Shown here: one piece after another, positions 10,101 to 17,739 of the stretch
Position numbering within the stretch: position 1 is the stretch's first letter
Layout of the letters: each line of letters begins with the position of its first letter
NCBI GenBank assembly: GCA_022760475.1
Contig: JALEFZ010000089.1
Coordinates: forward strand, 124,001 to 188,000
Reading direction: 5' to 3'
DNA: 64,000 nucleotides
From: Bacteroidia bacterium
Lineage (GTDB): Bacteria > Bacteroidota > Bacteroidia > J057
Translations under genes and position numbers: made by a program
Notes under the pieces: model-generated
Told to the model about the DNA's origin: nothing
Seen by the model: only the letters and a program-made list of their open reading frames with translations
Database searches by the model: none

Positions 10101-10944
10101 CTTTCCGCCTCTGCGACTGGTCGAAGCCAGGGCTTCTTACCTGATACTGATCGATGAGATCTGCAAAATGCTCAAGGAGTTGGGGGATGAACGCCTTATC
10201 ATGACAGGAGTGGCTCACCACAGTGAGCTTGAAGGTGCGCTGGCAGCTTATCAGACCTTTTCACCCTCCGTTGACCTATACGGGATAAATGCTCACTACA
10301 GTGCCCAGTTGGCTGAGGTGTCTTCCATCATGGAGGATTTTGCCCAACAAAAACCTTTTATGATTTCAGAGTTCAGCCTGGGAGGATATTGGGATCAGAC
10401 ATTTACAGAGAAAGATCCTAATGGAAAGATTGAAGAGCCAAGCGATTTCCAAAAAGCTCAAAAGTATAGCTACAATTGGAAGGAATATATTGAGAAATAC
10501 AAGGGAAGCAATGTAGGTGGAATAGCCTATTGTTGGCAAGACAGGATCGAGGGGACAGGTAGCTGGTTTGGTTTGACAAGCCTGGAAGGGGATTTAAAAC
10601 CCTCATACTATGCCCTGAAAGAGGCTTGGACTGGCGAAGAAGCCAATTTTCCATTGGCTGATGTACAGTTGATTGTTCCTCCTGCCAGGCCGGGGGTGAT
10701 GCCCTACCTTCCATTTAGGGTCATCTCTTCCAATAACTCCAAGGGTGGGCTTCGCTACAACTGGAGAGTCATCAATGATGAAACCCAGGAAGAACTTAAA
10801 AATGTAGAAAGAATCGACAAGTGGAACCTGATTCAAGTGCCCTTGCCTATAGATACAGGTTCATACAGGGTTTACTTGACCATTACGGACAAAAATGGCC
10901 ATGCTGTAGAGGCCTCTCGAGGATTCAATTTCCCATATCCCTGA
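7198..10944 (+). CDS. Processive GT2 polysaccharide synthase fused to GH26-like and GH2-TIM-barrel-like modules
   Basis: A 1248-residue inner-membrane protein. Two N-terminal helices (about 32-78) lead into a cellulose-synthase-type GT2 domain with D188-P-D190, E278-D279 (SEDMH) and Q315-Q-L-K-W319, so the synthase signature is complete. Several membrane helices follow (about 345-575). Residues 600-820 resemble GH26: R672-P-Y-L-K-N-G aligns with the R-P-x-H-E-x-N-G box, and Y714-P-G-D-K-W-V-D with the YPGD-x-VD box. The catalytic His-Glu is Leu-Lys here, so this module looks inactive. Residues 840-1140 are a clan-A barrel with acid/base Glu960 (WGIGNE) and nucleophile Glu1058 (ISEFSLGG). An Ig-like domain ends the protein. 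The glycosidase part should lie in the periplasm. The polymer is unknown, beta-glucan or mannan being plausible. Confidence 0.85.
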   Translation: MQQLKKKSLPRINNHITDKTLKVIPPPKRRGILILRFLIALGFGSMMYFTWWFFSANHIGFAPLYWLLIVAFGFRFLKLLHEWYHYWAISVPERPVSRRDWKVDMITTFVPGEPYDMIVETLEAMVAVNYPHKTYLCDEGNDPFLIEKCKELGVIHSYRGPDKKNAKAGNVNYCLENHADGEIVVILDPDHVPSPDFLDRVLPYFKDEELGYVQCIQAYYNRNESFIAKGAAEQTYHFYGPMMMSMNSYGTAQAIGANCTFRRKALDSIGGHKPGLSEDMHTAMQLHAAGWESIYVPEALTRGQVPETLSGYYKQQLKWSRGSFDLLVNVVPKIARNLTWRQIIHYVTIPLFFLSGLVGLIDITVPIVSLFTAQSPWKVQMVELGKAALPLFIMIMTIRQYVQRYVLEEHERGFHFMGGALLFATWWVHLTGLIYTFLNIKVPYIPTPKGDEKIDEWRISLPNLGVILLSIAAIAYGLSIDWSPYSMIMAFYASVNIFMLGFVLIVSQQKSMGRFYGVLYSGRGLVSGIRSFWYKLRHNIVYPAFRNTGIALLMIGGVFWGAFTFLKVEKGLDISREAALNISSNSPFYIATVNANEAASVNSFKIQVLDEKVDTSSLALQNMLLGLDSMGSGNSPCLSLLLDTTLDESGKKRYWKHFANNIKSHRNAVLIRPYLKNGNPIQKDHWVEMVNTVREEGAWNAVWIWDCKDSMRSYPGDKWVDYCSFDRKLFDTFKEDIQKPSFISGNFDEDWFFEEEDFTTWKAKNPLVHGLLLDESSILNTNWFESIEKLNAELWGEEWTAEKSRAQIRKWLALHKDDLVKSYGKFKDIKRVSINQNGGGNQLLINGESAYVKGVAYNPSHDWRDGFTPLTRIKLEEDFGRIKGMGANTIRRYAPGWYDTNILRTADVEGIHVIYGFWFSPDIDYARDSIQVKGKINEVVRNYRSFGGHSSIMSWGIGNETFYRLGNFFPPLRLVEARASYLILIDEICKMLKELGDERLIMTGVAHHSELEGALAAYQTFSPSVDLYGINAHYSAQLAEVSSIMEDFAQQKPFMISEFSLGGYWDQTFTEKDPNGKIEEPSDFQKAQKYSYNWKEYIEKYKGSNVGGIAYCWQDRIEGTGSWFGLTSLEGDLKPSYYALKEAWTGEEANFPLADVQLIVPPARPGVMPYLPFRVISSNNSKGGLRYNWRVINDETQEELKNVERIDKWNLIQVPLPIDTGSYRVYLTITDKNGHAVEASRGFNFPYP

Positions 10945-10976
10945 TCCGGATTAAAATATCAATCAGATATTGACAG

Positions 10977-12341
10977 ATGCTTTTTTATTTGAATAAAAGA
11001 ATTAACAGCTTAAAATCTACCTTTGTTGCTCTGGCCATGCTTGTAGTGATGCTGGGAATGACTTCTTGTGAAGAGAAAGTCGAACGTAGCTATGGCTTCG
11101 AAAGTGATTTGATTCAAATCAAAGCCGAGGGAAATGGCTATAAGATGTACCTGGAAGGCAAGCCCTTTTACATCAAAGGAGTCGCCGGACGCGAACATTT
11201 GGACAGCTTGGTAAAAGCAGGTGGCAATTGTGTACGTACATGGAGCACCGCCGGTCTGGATACCCTGCTTGATGCAGCTCATAAAAGAGGACTGAAAGTG
11301 ATGGTAGGTCTGGACGTTACCCCTGGAAGACTAGGCCTGGATTATACCAATGAAGAAATGCTTAAAACCCAAAGGGAACTGGTCCGAAAATCTGTGAGAA
11401 AATATAAGGATCATCCCGCTTTGTTGTTGTGGTCTGTGGGAAATGAACTGGATTTGAGTTATGAGGAAAAGGCTCTTTATCCTGAAATAAACAAGCTCGC
11501 CAAGATGGTCAAAGCCATTGACCCAAGGCATCCCGTATCAGTTTCTGTTGGTGTGCAGCCTTATTGGATCAATGGTGTGGCAACCCACTGTCCCGATATT
11601 GACCTTCTGGCCATCAACATTTTCCAGCGACTCCCTACCATTCGAAAAAGATTTTCCGAAGAATTTCTATGGAAAGGCCCTTATATCTTCTCTGAATGGA
11701 GCAACAGAGGCTTTTGGGAAGGGGGCTATACGGATTGGGATGCACCCGTAGAAGATGATAGCTTTGAAAAGGGCCGCCAGTTTTTTGATTACTACAACAA
11801 AGGCGTCAAAGGTAATGAACTTTGCCTGGGAGCTTTTGCCTTCTATTGGGGAAACAAGCAGGAGAGAACCCACACCTGGTTCAGCATGTTCTCTGAAAAT
11901 GGAGAAAAGAACTCCCGTTACGACGCAGTTTACCATCACTGGAATGATGTATGGCCTTCCAACCGTGCCCCGGATATCAAAAACCTGAGCTTAAATGGAT
12001 TGCCTCCGCATAAATCTGTCTACCTGGATGAAGGAAAACCCTACACAGCTACCTTCGAAAGTTTTGACCCAGAGGATGATAGCCTCAGAATTGATTGGGA
12101 AGTATTGACTGAAGGAAATTATCGAGCCATCTACGGCGGAGATAAAGAAGGTAAGCCCGAAAAAATAGAAGGCCTTGACGGGAAATTGGAGCAAAATAAG
12201 CTCAGTTTCCAGGCTCCGCTCAAGTCAGGAGCTTATAGGTTATTCATCTACGCCCATGACAAAAAGGGTAGTTTTGGTGCAGCCAATATCCCCTTTTTCG
12301 TCGAGGAAACAGAACTTGTCAAGGACTTGGCAAATAATTGA
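10977..12341 (+). CDS. Lipoprotein clan-A glycoside hydrolase (GH2 TIM-barrel-like)
   Basis: A 454-residue lipoprotein: the signal peptide ends in the lipobox LGMTSC, with Cys31 as the lipidated residue. A TIM-barrel glycosidase follows, with acid/base Glu157 in LWSVGNELD and nucleophile Glu240 in YIFSEWSNRGFW, so both catalytic residues are present. A C-terminal Ig-like domain (about 345-445) repeats the layout of the end of the upstream synthase, as if the two arose by duplication. It lies 32 bases downstream of that gene and is probably co-transcribed. The inferred role is trimming, releasing or transglycosylating the polymer made by the synthase, from the periplasm or outer membrane. Substrate is not known. 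Other clan-A families such as GH5 cannot be excluded. Confidence 0.82.
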   Translation: MLFYLNKRINSLKSTFVALAMLVVMLGMTSCEEKVERSYGFESDLIQIKAEGNGYKMYLEGKPFYIKGVAGREHLDSLVKAGGNCVRTWSTAGLDTLLDAAHKRGLKVMVGLDVTPGRLGLDYTNEEMLKTQRELVRKSVRKYKDHPALLLWSVGNELDLSYEEKALYPEINKLAKMVKAIDPRHPVSVSVGVQPYWINGVATHCPDIDLLAINIFQRLPTIRKRFSEEFLWKGPYIFSEWSNRGFWEGGYTDWDAPVEDDSFEKGRQFFDYYNKGVKGNELCLGAFAFYWGNKQERTHTWFSMFSENGEKNSRYDAVYHHWNDVWPSNRAPDIKNLSLNGLPPHKSVYLDEGKPYTATFESFDPEDDSLRIDWEVLTEGNYRAIYGGDKEGKPEKIEGLDGKLEQNKLSFQAPLKSGAYRLFIYAHDKKGSFGAANIPFFVEETELVKDLANN

Positions 12342-12385
12342 TTTTCTTGGGCTGAGCCGTATATTTGGGCTGGATAAAAAGCCCC

Positions 12386-13774
12386 ATGCAGAATCCTTCT
12401 TCACAAGATAACTTGAAAAAACTCACCGTAATTGGAGGAGGCATTACCGGATTGGCAACTGCCTATCTAGCAGCAAAAGCAGGAGCTGAGGTTACCCTCA
12501 TCGAGAAGAGTGTCCATTTTGGAGGGCTTCTCAGAACATTTGAAACAGGTGGAGAAAAACTTGAGTTTTACTACCACCATTTTTTCAACCACGATGCAGA
12601 AATCAATTGGCTGATTCGCCAATTGGATATAGCGCATAAATTGCTCTATAAGCAGTCTACCATGGGGGTATTCCGGGATGGAAAGATCTATGACTTCAAT
12701 TCTGCCATGGATCTACTGGCTTTCAGGCCTATGAACTTTCTGGATAAAATCAGGTTCGGTTTGACCAGCCTTTTCCTTGGTAAAGTCGCCGATTGGAGGA
12801 ATTATGAAGGGGTGCCAGCGAGAAACTGGCTGGAAAAATGGGCTGGTAAAAGTGCAGCCAGTTCCCTTTGGAATCCCATGCTCAACATAAAATTTGGCCC
12901 TTATACTGATGAGGTACCACTTTCATGGATGGTCGGAAGGTTGAAGCAGCGCCTGGGCTCTCGCAACAGTGGGGGCAAGGAGGAGTTAGGTTATCTGGAT
13001 GGAAGCCTGGATGTCCTGTTGCAAGCCCTGCTTGACTCACTCCAGAAAATGGGGGTAAACTTGATGCCCGGGAATGCCCTTACTGCCCTGCATGTAGAAA
13101 ATGGTGAACTGAAAGGAATAAGCACCGAGAAGGCTAGGATAGAAGGTGGAAACTTTGTGTTTTCCTTACCTGGGACCCATTTGATTCGATTCCTGCCCGA
13201 CAATACCCCTAAACTTAAGAAAGACTTATCTGCTATTAAGTACTTTGGCGCACTTTGCCTTGTACTTGAGACTTCACGTCCCTTAAGTGAGATTTATTGG
13301 ATGAATGTCGCAGATCCTGGCTTCCCTTTTGGGGGAGTGATCGAACATACGAACTTTATTTCGCCTGCCCATTATGCTGGCAAGCACATCACCTACCTTT
13401 CAAGGTATTTTGCCCATGATGATCCATTGGCTAGTATGGATCAAAAAGAAGTAGAGGCATTGATGCTTCCTGCCTTAAAAAGAATTTTTCCTGAATTGCA
13501 GCCGGATTGGATACGGGATATACAGATGTTCCGAACCATGACTGCTGCTACCGTATGCGATTTGGACTTTTCAAAACGAGTTCCACCCTGTAAAACAGAA
13601 ATTAAGCATTTGTTTTTGGCAAATATGGCGCATATTTACCCCGATGAAAGGAGTACCAATAATTCCATTCGTGTTGCTGCAGAAACTTGCAAGGTATTGG
13701 GGTTGGGCGCTGAGGCTGAAAAAATCCCTTATGGAAGTTCCCTTTCAGGAAAAATTGGATTCGATGATACCTAG
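12386..13774 (+). CDS. FAD-dependent oxidoreductase, amine-oxidase/protoporphyrinogen-oxidase-like
   Basis: Cytoplasmic flavoprotein with an N-terminal dinucleotide-binding fold: GGGITGLA followed by TLIEK and GGLLRTF, as in the amine oxidase and UDP-galactopyranose-mutase group. I start it at the ATG at 12386 because the longer frame begins with TTG at 12365 and adds only seven residues before the beta strand. It is about 463 residues. It lies between a glycosidase gene and a GtrB-like glycosyltransferase. This oxidoreductase plus polyprenyl-phosphate glycosyltransferase pairing is common in bacterial polysaccharide loci. The true substrate is unknown, and a nucleotide- or lipid-linked sugar is inferred only from context. 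Confidence 0.75.
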   Translation: MQNPSSQDNLKKLTVIGGGITGLATAYLAAKAGAEVTLIEKSVHFGGLLRTFETGGEKLEFYYHHFFNHDAEINWLIRQLDIAHKLLYKQSTMGVFRDGKIYDFNSAMDLLAFRPMNFLDKIRFGLTSLFLGKVADWRNYEGVPARNWLEKWAGKSAASSLWNPMLNIKFGPYTDEVPLSWMVGRLKQRLGSRNSGGKEELGYLDGSLDVLLQALLDSLQKMGVNLMPGNALTALHVENGELKGISTEKARIEGGNFVFSLPGTHLIRFLPDNTPKLKKDLSAIKYFGALCLVLETSRPLSEIYWMNVADPGFPFGGVIEHTNFISPAHYAGKHITYLSRYFAHDDPLASMDQKEVEALMLPALKRIFPELQPDWIRDIQMFRTMTAATVCDLDFSKRVPPCKTEIKHLFLANMAHIYPDERSTNNSIRVAAETCKVLGLGAEAEKIPYGSSLSGKIGFDDT

Positions 13775-13814
13775 GCCTTAAGAGAAAAACTTGCCTGAAC
13801 CTAACTAACAAACT

Positions 13815-14771
13815 ATGATTTCGATTGTCATTCCTATATTCAACGAAGAAGATAACCTCGAAATGCTTCAAAGCAGGCTAACTGCGGCTGCTCCAAGTTG
13901 GAAAGAAGATTACGAGATTATCCTGGTCGATGATGGTTCCAGTGACCGCTCTCCGGAAATGATGCGAAGCATAGCAGAAGGGGACAGGCATTTCCGCATA
14001 TTGAGCCTTTCCCGAAATTTTGGACATCAGGCAGCTATTTCAGCAGGTATTCGAGCTGCCAAAGGGGACTGTGTCATCATCATGGATGGTGATTTACAAG
14101 ATCCCCCTGAAGAGCTTTACAGGTTTTTGGATAAATGGAGAGAAGGCTATGACGTGGTTTTTGCGGTGCGAACCAAAAGGAAGGAAGGCTTTTTCAAAAG
14201 AATTGCCTACAAAATCTTCTATCGCATACTGGGAGTCATCAGTGACATCAAAATTCCCCTGGATTCAGGAGACTTTTGTGTGATGGACAGAAAAGTGGTA
14301 GACGTCCTGAATAAGGAGATGCCCGAAAGAAGTCGATTTGTAAGGGGTTTACGTGCCTATGCAGGCTTTCGTCAGGTGGGCATTACCTACGAGCGTCAAG
14401 CAAGAAATGCAGGAGAGGTCAAATATACGTTTAGAAAACTGTTGAGACTTGCCCTTGACGGAATTTTCGATTTTTCAACTTTTCCATTAAGGCTGGCTAC
14501 CTACCTTGGTTTTATCATTTCCATCCCCTCTTTTTTGACCGGTATTTTCTTCATAGTTCACAGGATATTCAAGTTCAAATTCCTGGGCCATAGCCCTGAA
14601 GAAACACCGGGCTTGGCGTCTCTGGCGGTGGGTATGTTTTTCCTGGGTGGGGTAATGCTTCTTATAATGGGCATTCTTGGAGAGTACCTAGGACGAATTT
14701 ATTATGAAGTAAAGCAAAGACCTTTCTATATTGTGAAAGAAGACTACCAACAAGAAAAATCGGATAGCTGA
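13815..14771 (+). CDS. GT2 polyprenyl-phosphate glycosyltransferase (GtrB/DPM1-like)
   Basis: Transfers a sugar from a nucleotide donor to undecaprenyl phosphate at the inner face of the membrane, giving a lipid-linked donor for periplasmic glycosylation. The GT-A domain opens with ISIVIPIFNEEDNLE, continues with LVDDGSSDRS, and carries the metal-binding D91-G-D93 in IMDGDLQDPPE. The family box DSGDFCVMDRKV follows near residue 155. Two C-terminal helices (about 232-255 and 268-292) anchor it, as in GtrB. Length of 318 residues is standard. It is 40 bases downstream of the oxidoreductase gene. No GtrC-type or GT83 acceptor enzyme is visible beside it, so the final acceptor is open. Confidence 0.9.
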   Translation: MISIVIPIFNEEDNLEMLQSRLTAAAPSWKEDYEIILVDDGSSDRSPEMMRSIAEGDRHFRILSLSRNFGHQAAISAGIRAAKGDCVIIMDGDLQDPPEELYRFLDKWREGYDVVFAVRTKRKEGFFKRIAYKIFYRILGVISDIKIPLDSGDFCVMDRKVVDVLNKEMPERSRFVRGLRAYAGFRQVGITYERQARNAGEVKYTFRKLLRLALDGIFDFSTFPLRLATYLGFIISIPSFLTGIFFIVHRIFKFKFLGHSPEETPGLASLAVGMFFLGGVMLLIMGILGEYLGRIYYEVKQRPFYIVKEDYQQEKSDS

Positions 14772-15162
14772 AATATTTCCGAACCATTCCCCCACAACTC
14801 CTCTGCAATTAGAGTGGATTTTTTTCTACTAAAACAGAAAAAATACCCATTCAGGAAGGTATCTAAAATTAGATGCCCAAAAGGACATACTTTGTGTCCA
14901 TAACAAAGAAAGTATCTGATGCTGATGTTAGATAAAGAGAAAGGGATACTTTCAAATTAAAACCCAGGCAGGTAATTTATGGCATAATTTTGGAATGACA
15001 GATTATAGCCCTTCTTTTTGCCTCAGGACACTTTGCCATCTACTTGCAAGCTGAATTAAACAGCTCCTAATCAATGGGATAACTCCCCCTTGAATGTTCC
15101 TTTAAAAAAATTATCACGTTCAATCATCTTAAATAATATTGAGATTCTTCAATAATTATTCT
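14772..15162 (+). other. 391-bp intergenic region between two polysaccharide operons
   Basis: No coding frame is supported. Near 14797-14830 the pairing CTCT/AGAG followed by a T-run gives a weak terminator candidate for the upstream gene. A -7-like box TAATTTTG is at 14985-14992 with no clear TTG at the expected upstream distance. Around 14881-14917 GGACA/TGTCC and ATACTTTG/CAAAG-AAAGTAT form two overlapping hairpins that exclude each other. This probably contains the promoter of the glycosyltransferase operon. Confidence 0.4.
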
Positions 15163-16455
15163 ATGCGCATTTTATGGTTTTCAAATACACCTTCTCTAGC
15201 CACAGAACACCTGACCGGACGCGTGGGAGTCGGAGGAGGATGGATAGAATCTCTTGAAGCCAAATTGGTGGAAAAAGAGGGCGTTGAACTTGCTATTTGC
15301 TTCCCTTGGAAGACAGACAAGGTCATGTCTTTTGAATTGGGTAAAACCAAATACTATGGTTATCCCATCATCCCAACAGGGAAATTCGCAAGATGGAAAG
15401 CAAGGAGAACAGGCGCCATAGAGCCACCAGAGGAACTGGATTTCTATCGTGAAGTTATCAAGGATTTTCAGCCTGACCTGGTTCACATTTTCGGAACCGA
15501 AAGGTCTTATGGAATGGTTATTCCCGAGTTGAATGTTCCCTCTGTATTCAATGTGCAAGGAAACCTGACTGTATACCAATACCGATTTTGGGTTGACATC
15601 CTGGAGTCTGAGGTTAAAAAATATTCTTCCCTGAAAGACAAAATCAAGGGAAATACCTGGTATCACAAATTCCTCAACTACAAGAATGGAGGAAAGCGCG
15701 AGGAGAAAATTTTCTCTTATGCCCACAATATCATTGGTCGTACCGACTGGGACCGCCGCATATCGTTGGCATTGGCGCCTCAAGCAACTTACCACCATTG
15801 TGATGCCATCATGAGGCCTGTATTCTACAACGACGGTGTGAAGAAGTGGAGGCCACATGACCGTAAGAAATTTGTCATTTTGACTACCATGCGCCCAAGC
15901 CCATACAAGGGTATCGGTACCATCATGGATACCATGGCGATCTTGAAGCGTGTGCTTCCTGTAGAGGTTGAGTGGAGAATTGCCGGAGCTGGCAAAAATG
16001 ACAAAACAGTCGAAATTCTTAGAAAGGCCAGAAACCTTTCTCCTGAAAAGCTGAATGTAAACCTGATGGGGCTTAAGACTCCAGAAGAATTGGTTGAGGA
16101 GCTAGAATACGCTGATGTATATGTGCACCCCACCAATATAGAAAATGAATCCAACGCAGTTATCGAGGCGCATCTTGTAGGTACCCCTGTTGTGGCTACC
16201 CATGCTGGTGGAGTTACCACTACTGTTCAGGACAAGGTTGAAGGTTTGTTGGTTCAAGACAAAGACCCATGGGCTTTGGCAGGAGCTTTGATCGAAATGT
16301 ATCAGAATCCTGATAAGGCACTTGAATATTCTGAAGCTGCTTTCAAGAAGACCATTGTCAGAAATGATCCGGATAAGTTGGTGGAGGATCTAAGAGTTAT
16401 TTATCACAGAATGATGGAAAACTGGAAGGTCGGTGAGGCCTCTCCTGTATCCTGA
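15163..16455 (+). CDS. GT4-family glycosyltransferase
   Basis: GT-B retaining glycosyltransferase, first gene of the second polysaccharide operon. It opens with MRILWFSNTPS and a glycine-rich loop GVGGGWIESLE. The C-terminal nucleotide-binding half has the EX7E box ENESNAVIE, followed by AHLVGTPVVATHAGG. I choose the ATG at 15163, which begins the first beta strand; the longer frame needs a TTG at 15139. Length is 430 residues, slightly long for GT4. Predicted to add a hexose to the lipid-linked repeat unit at the cytoplasmic side. Donor and linkage are unknown. Confidence 0.88.
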   Translation: MRILWFSNTPSLATEHLTGRVGVGGGWIESLEAKLVEKEGVELAICFPWKTDKVMSFELGKTKYYGYPIIPTGKFARWKARRTGAIEPPEELDFYREVIKDFQPDLVHIFGTERSYGMVIPELNVPSVFNVQGNLTVYQYRFWVDILESEVKKYSSLKDKIKGNTWYHKFLNYKNGGKREEKIFSYAHNIIGRTDWDRRISLALAPQATYHHCDAIMRPVFYNDGVKKWRPHDRKKFVILTTMRPSPYKGIGTIMDTMAILKRVLPVEVEWRIAGAGKNDKTVEILRKARNLSPEKLNVNLMGLKTPEELVEELEYADVYVHPTNIENESNAVIEAHLVGTPVVATHAGGVTTTVQDKVEGLLVQDKDPWALAGALIEMYQNPDKALEYSEAAFKKTIVRNDPDKLVEDLRVIYHRMMENWKVGEASPVS

Positions 16456-16481
16456 AACCAAACCAAAACGAACCGCACCAG

Positions 16482-17150
16482 ATGAGTCAACTGAAATATC
16501 TCGGTAAGGATAGCACGGGCGCCATTTCAGAGTTCATTTATCTGAAAAGATTGAAATGGCTCCAACGAATTACTACACCCCTGACCTATCTTAAGGCCAA
16601 ACTTAAAGGAATCCAGGTGGGTAAGAAGTGCCGATTTTTTGGAGTTCCGTATTTGAGGAGGTCTCCACTTACCCAAATCACTATTGGGAACAACTGTACC
16701 TTCAGGTCGACCTTTGGGTCTAACCTGGTGGGGCTGAACAGGCCCTGCCTGATTACAACCTGGTACAATGAAGCCGTGATTGAAATTGGGAACAATGTAG
16801 GGATGTCCGGAACGGTTATAGGTGCGGCCAAACACATAAAGATCGAAGATGATGTCATGTGCGGCGGGAATGTCTTTATCACAGACTTTGACTGGCATCC
16901 AGTCCATCCTGCCCGCAGGCATGAAAGGGCTGAAGCCAAACCTACTCATATCAAGAAGAATGTTTGGGTAGGAATGAATTCTGTGGTCCTGAAAGGGGTT
17001 ACCATCGGAGAAAACTCCGTGATAGCCGCAAATAGCGTCGTTACAAGAGATATACCTCCCAATGTCATTGCAGGTGGAAACCCTTGCAAAGTGCTGAAGG
17101 AGTTTGATGAGTCTATGTTGGAAGAATTACACAGCATCACCCAAATATGA
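16482..17150 (+). CDS. Left-handed beta-helix acyltransferase (sugar O-acetyltransferase type)
   Basis: A 222-residue hexapeptide-repeat protein predicted to acetylate a sugar or nucleotide sugar using acetyl-CoA. Imperfect hexapeptide repeats run from about residue 65 to 205 (for example ITIGNNCTFRST, IEIGNNVGMSG, IGENSVIAANSVV). The candidate catalytic histidine is in FDWHPVHPARR, the place of the WcaF/maltose-acetyltransferase histidine. It ends in the usual NPCKVLKEF. The final stop overlaps the next ATG by 4 bases, so it is coupled to the CysE-like gene. Acetylation of the exopolysaccharide repeat is the likely role, separate from the membrane route at 4.5-6.9 kb. Confidence 0.85.
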   Translation: MSQLKYLGKDSTGAISEFIYLKRLKWLQRITTPLTYLKAKLKGIQVGKKCRFFGVPYLRRSPLTQITIGNNCTFRSTFGSNLVGLNRPCLITTWYNEAVIEIGNNVGMSGTVIGAAKHIKIEDDVMCGGNVFITDFDWHPVHPARRHERAEAKPTHIKKNVWVGMNSVVLKGVTIGENSVIAANSVVTRDIPPNVIAGGNPCKVLKEFDESMLEELHSITQI

Positions 17151-17737
17151 CAAAAGCAGAAAGAAAAGAAGCTATACAGGCAGATCTTTATCGCTTTAGG
17201 GGAAGTGCCGGTACTTCAGCCCTGATCAAGGCCTTGAGAAAGCAAAGGAGTTTCCAAATAACCTTTTGGCTGAGATGGGCCCAGTACTATACCTTTAACA
17301 GGAAGAAAATCATGGGCTTTATCTGTAGGAGAATCTACAAAAGAGTCTGTCAGAAGTACCATGTAGACCTTCCCGTGAAGACCAAAGTGGGCAAAGGACT
17401 CATCATATATCATTGTTATGGGCTTGTAGTGCATGAAAAAGCAGTGATTGGCGACAATTGTATGCTTGCACATCAAGTAACCCTGGCATTCGAAAAAGGA
17501 GCAGCTCCTGTGATCGGTAATCAAGTAAGGATTGCTCCCGGTGCGAAAGTAGTTGGAGGAGTAAGTGTGGGAGATAATGTGGTCGTGGGAACCAATGCTG
17601 TGGTCGTGAAAGATGTGCCCTCCAATGCAGTTACCGTAGGTATACCTAACAAAATTTTGAACCGCCCCTTTGTGGACGAAGAGAATCGATATTACTGGAA
17701 GTATTCTGCTTCTAATGAGGCAGTATTGTCAGAATAA
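17147..17737 (+). CDS. Serine-acetyltransferase-like hexapeptide acyltransferase
   Basis: A 196-residue protein with a helical N-terminus and a C-terminal left-handed beta helix (about 85-175). The segment GKGLIIYHCYGLVVHEKAVI resembles the active-site region of CysE, where a histidine lies in the conserved GxxIxHxxG box; here the order is IIYHCYG. It ends with SNAVTVGIPNKIL. Standalone CysE would be about 260 residues and sit with cysK. This short form in a glycosyltransferase operon is more likely a sugar acyltransferase (as EpsH/Wcb types are). The start overlaps the previous stop, and the next gene follows after 2 bases. Confidence 0.78.
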   Translation: MTKAERKEAIQADLYRFRGSAGTSALIKALRKQRSFQITFWLRWAQYYTFNRKKIMGFICRRIYKRVCQKYHVDLPVKTKVGKGLIIYHCYGLVVHEKAVIGDNCMLAHQVTLAFEKGAAPVIGNQVRIAPGAKVVGGVSVGDNVVVGTNAVVVKDVPSNAVTVGIPNKILNRPFVDEENRYYWKYSASNEAVLSE

Positions 17738-17739
17738 AT

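Noticed and set aside
14881..14917. Mutually exclusive hairpins upstream of the GT4 operon
   Set aside because: Short stems (5-8 bp) in AT-rich sequence about 250 bases from the gene; could be chance, so kept only as a remark in the intergenic entry.
15196..15858. 220-codon frame on the minus strand inside the first GT4 gene
   Set aside because: It lies fully opposite a well-supported glycosyltransferase with complete motifs and has no recognisable domain or start signal.
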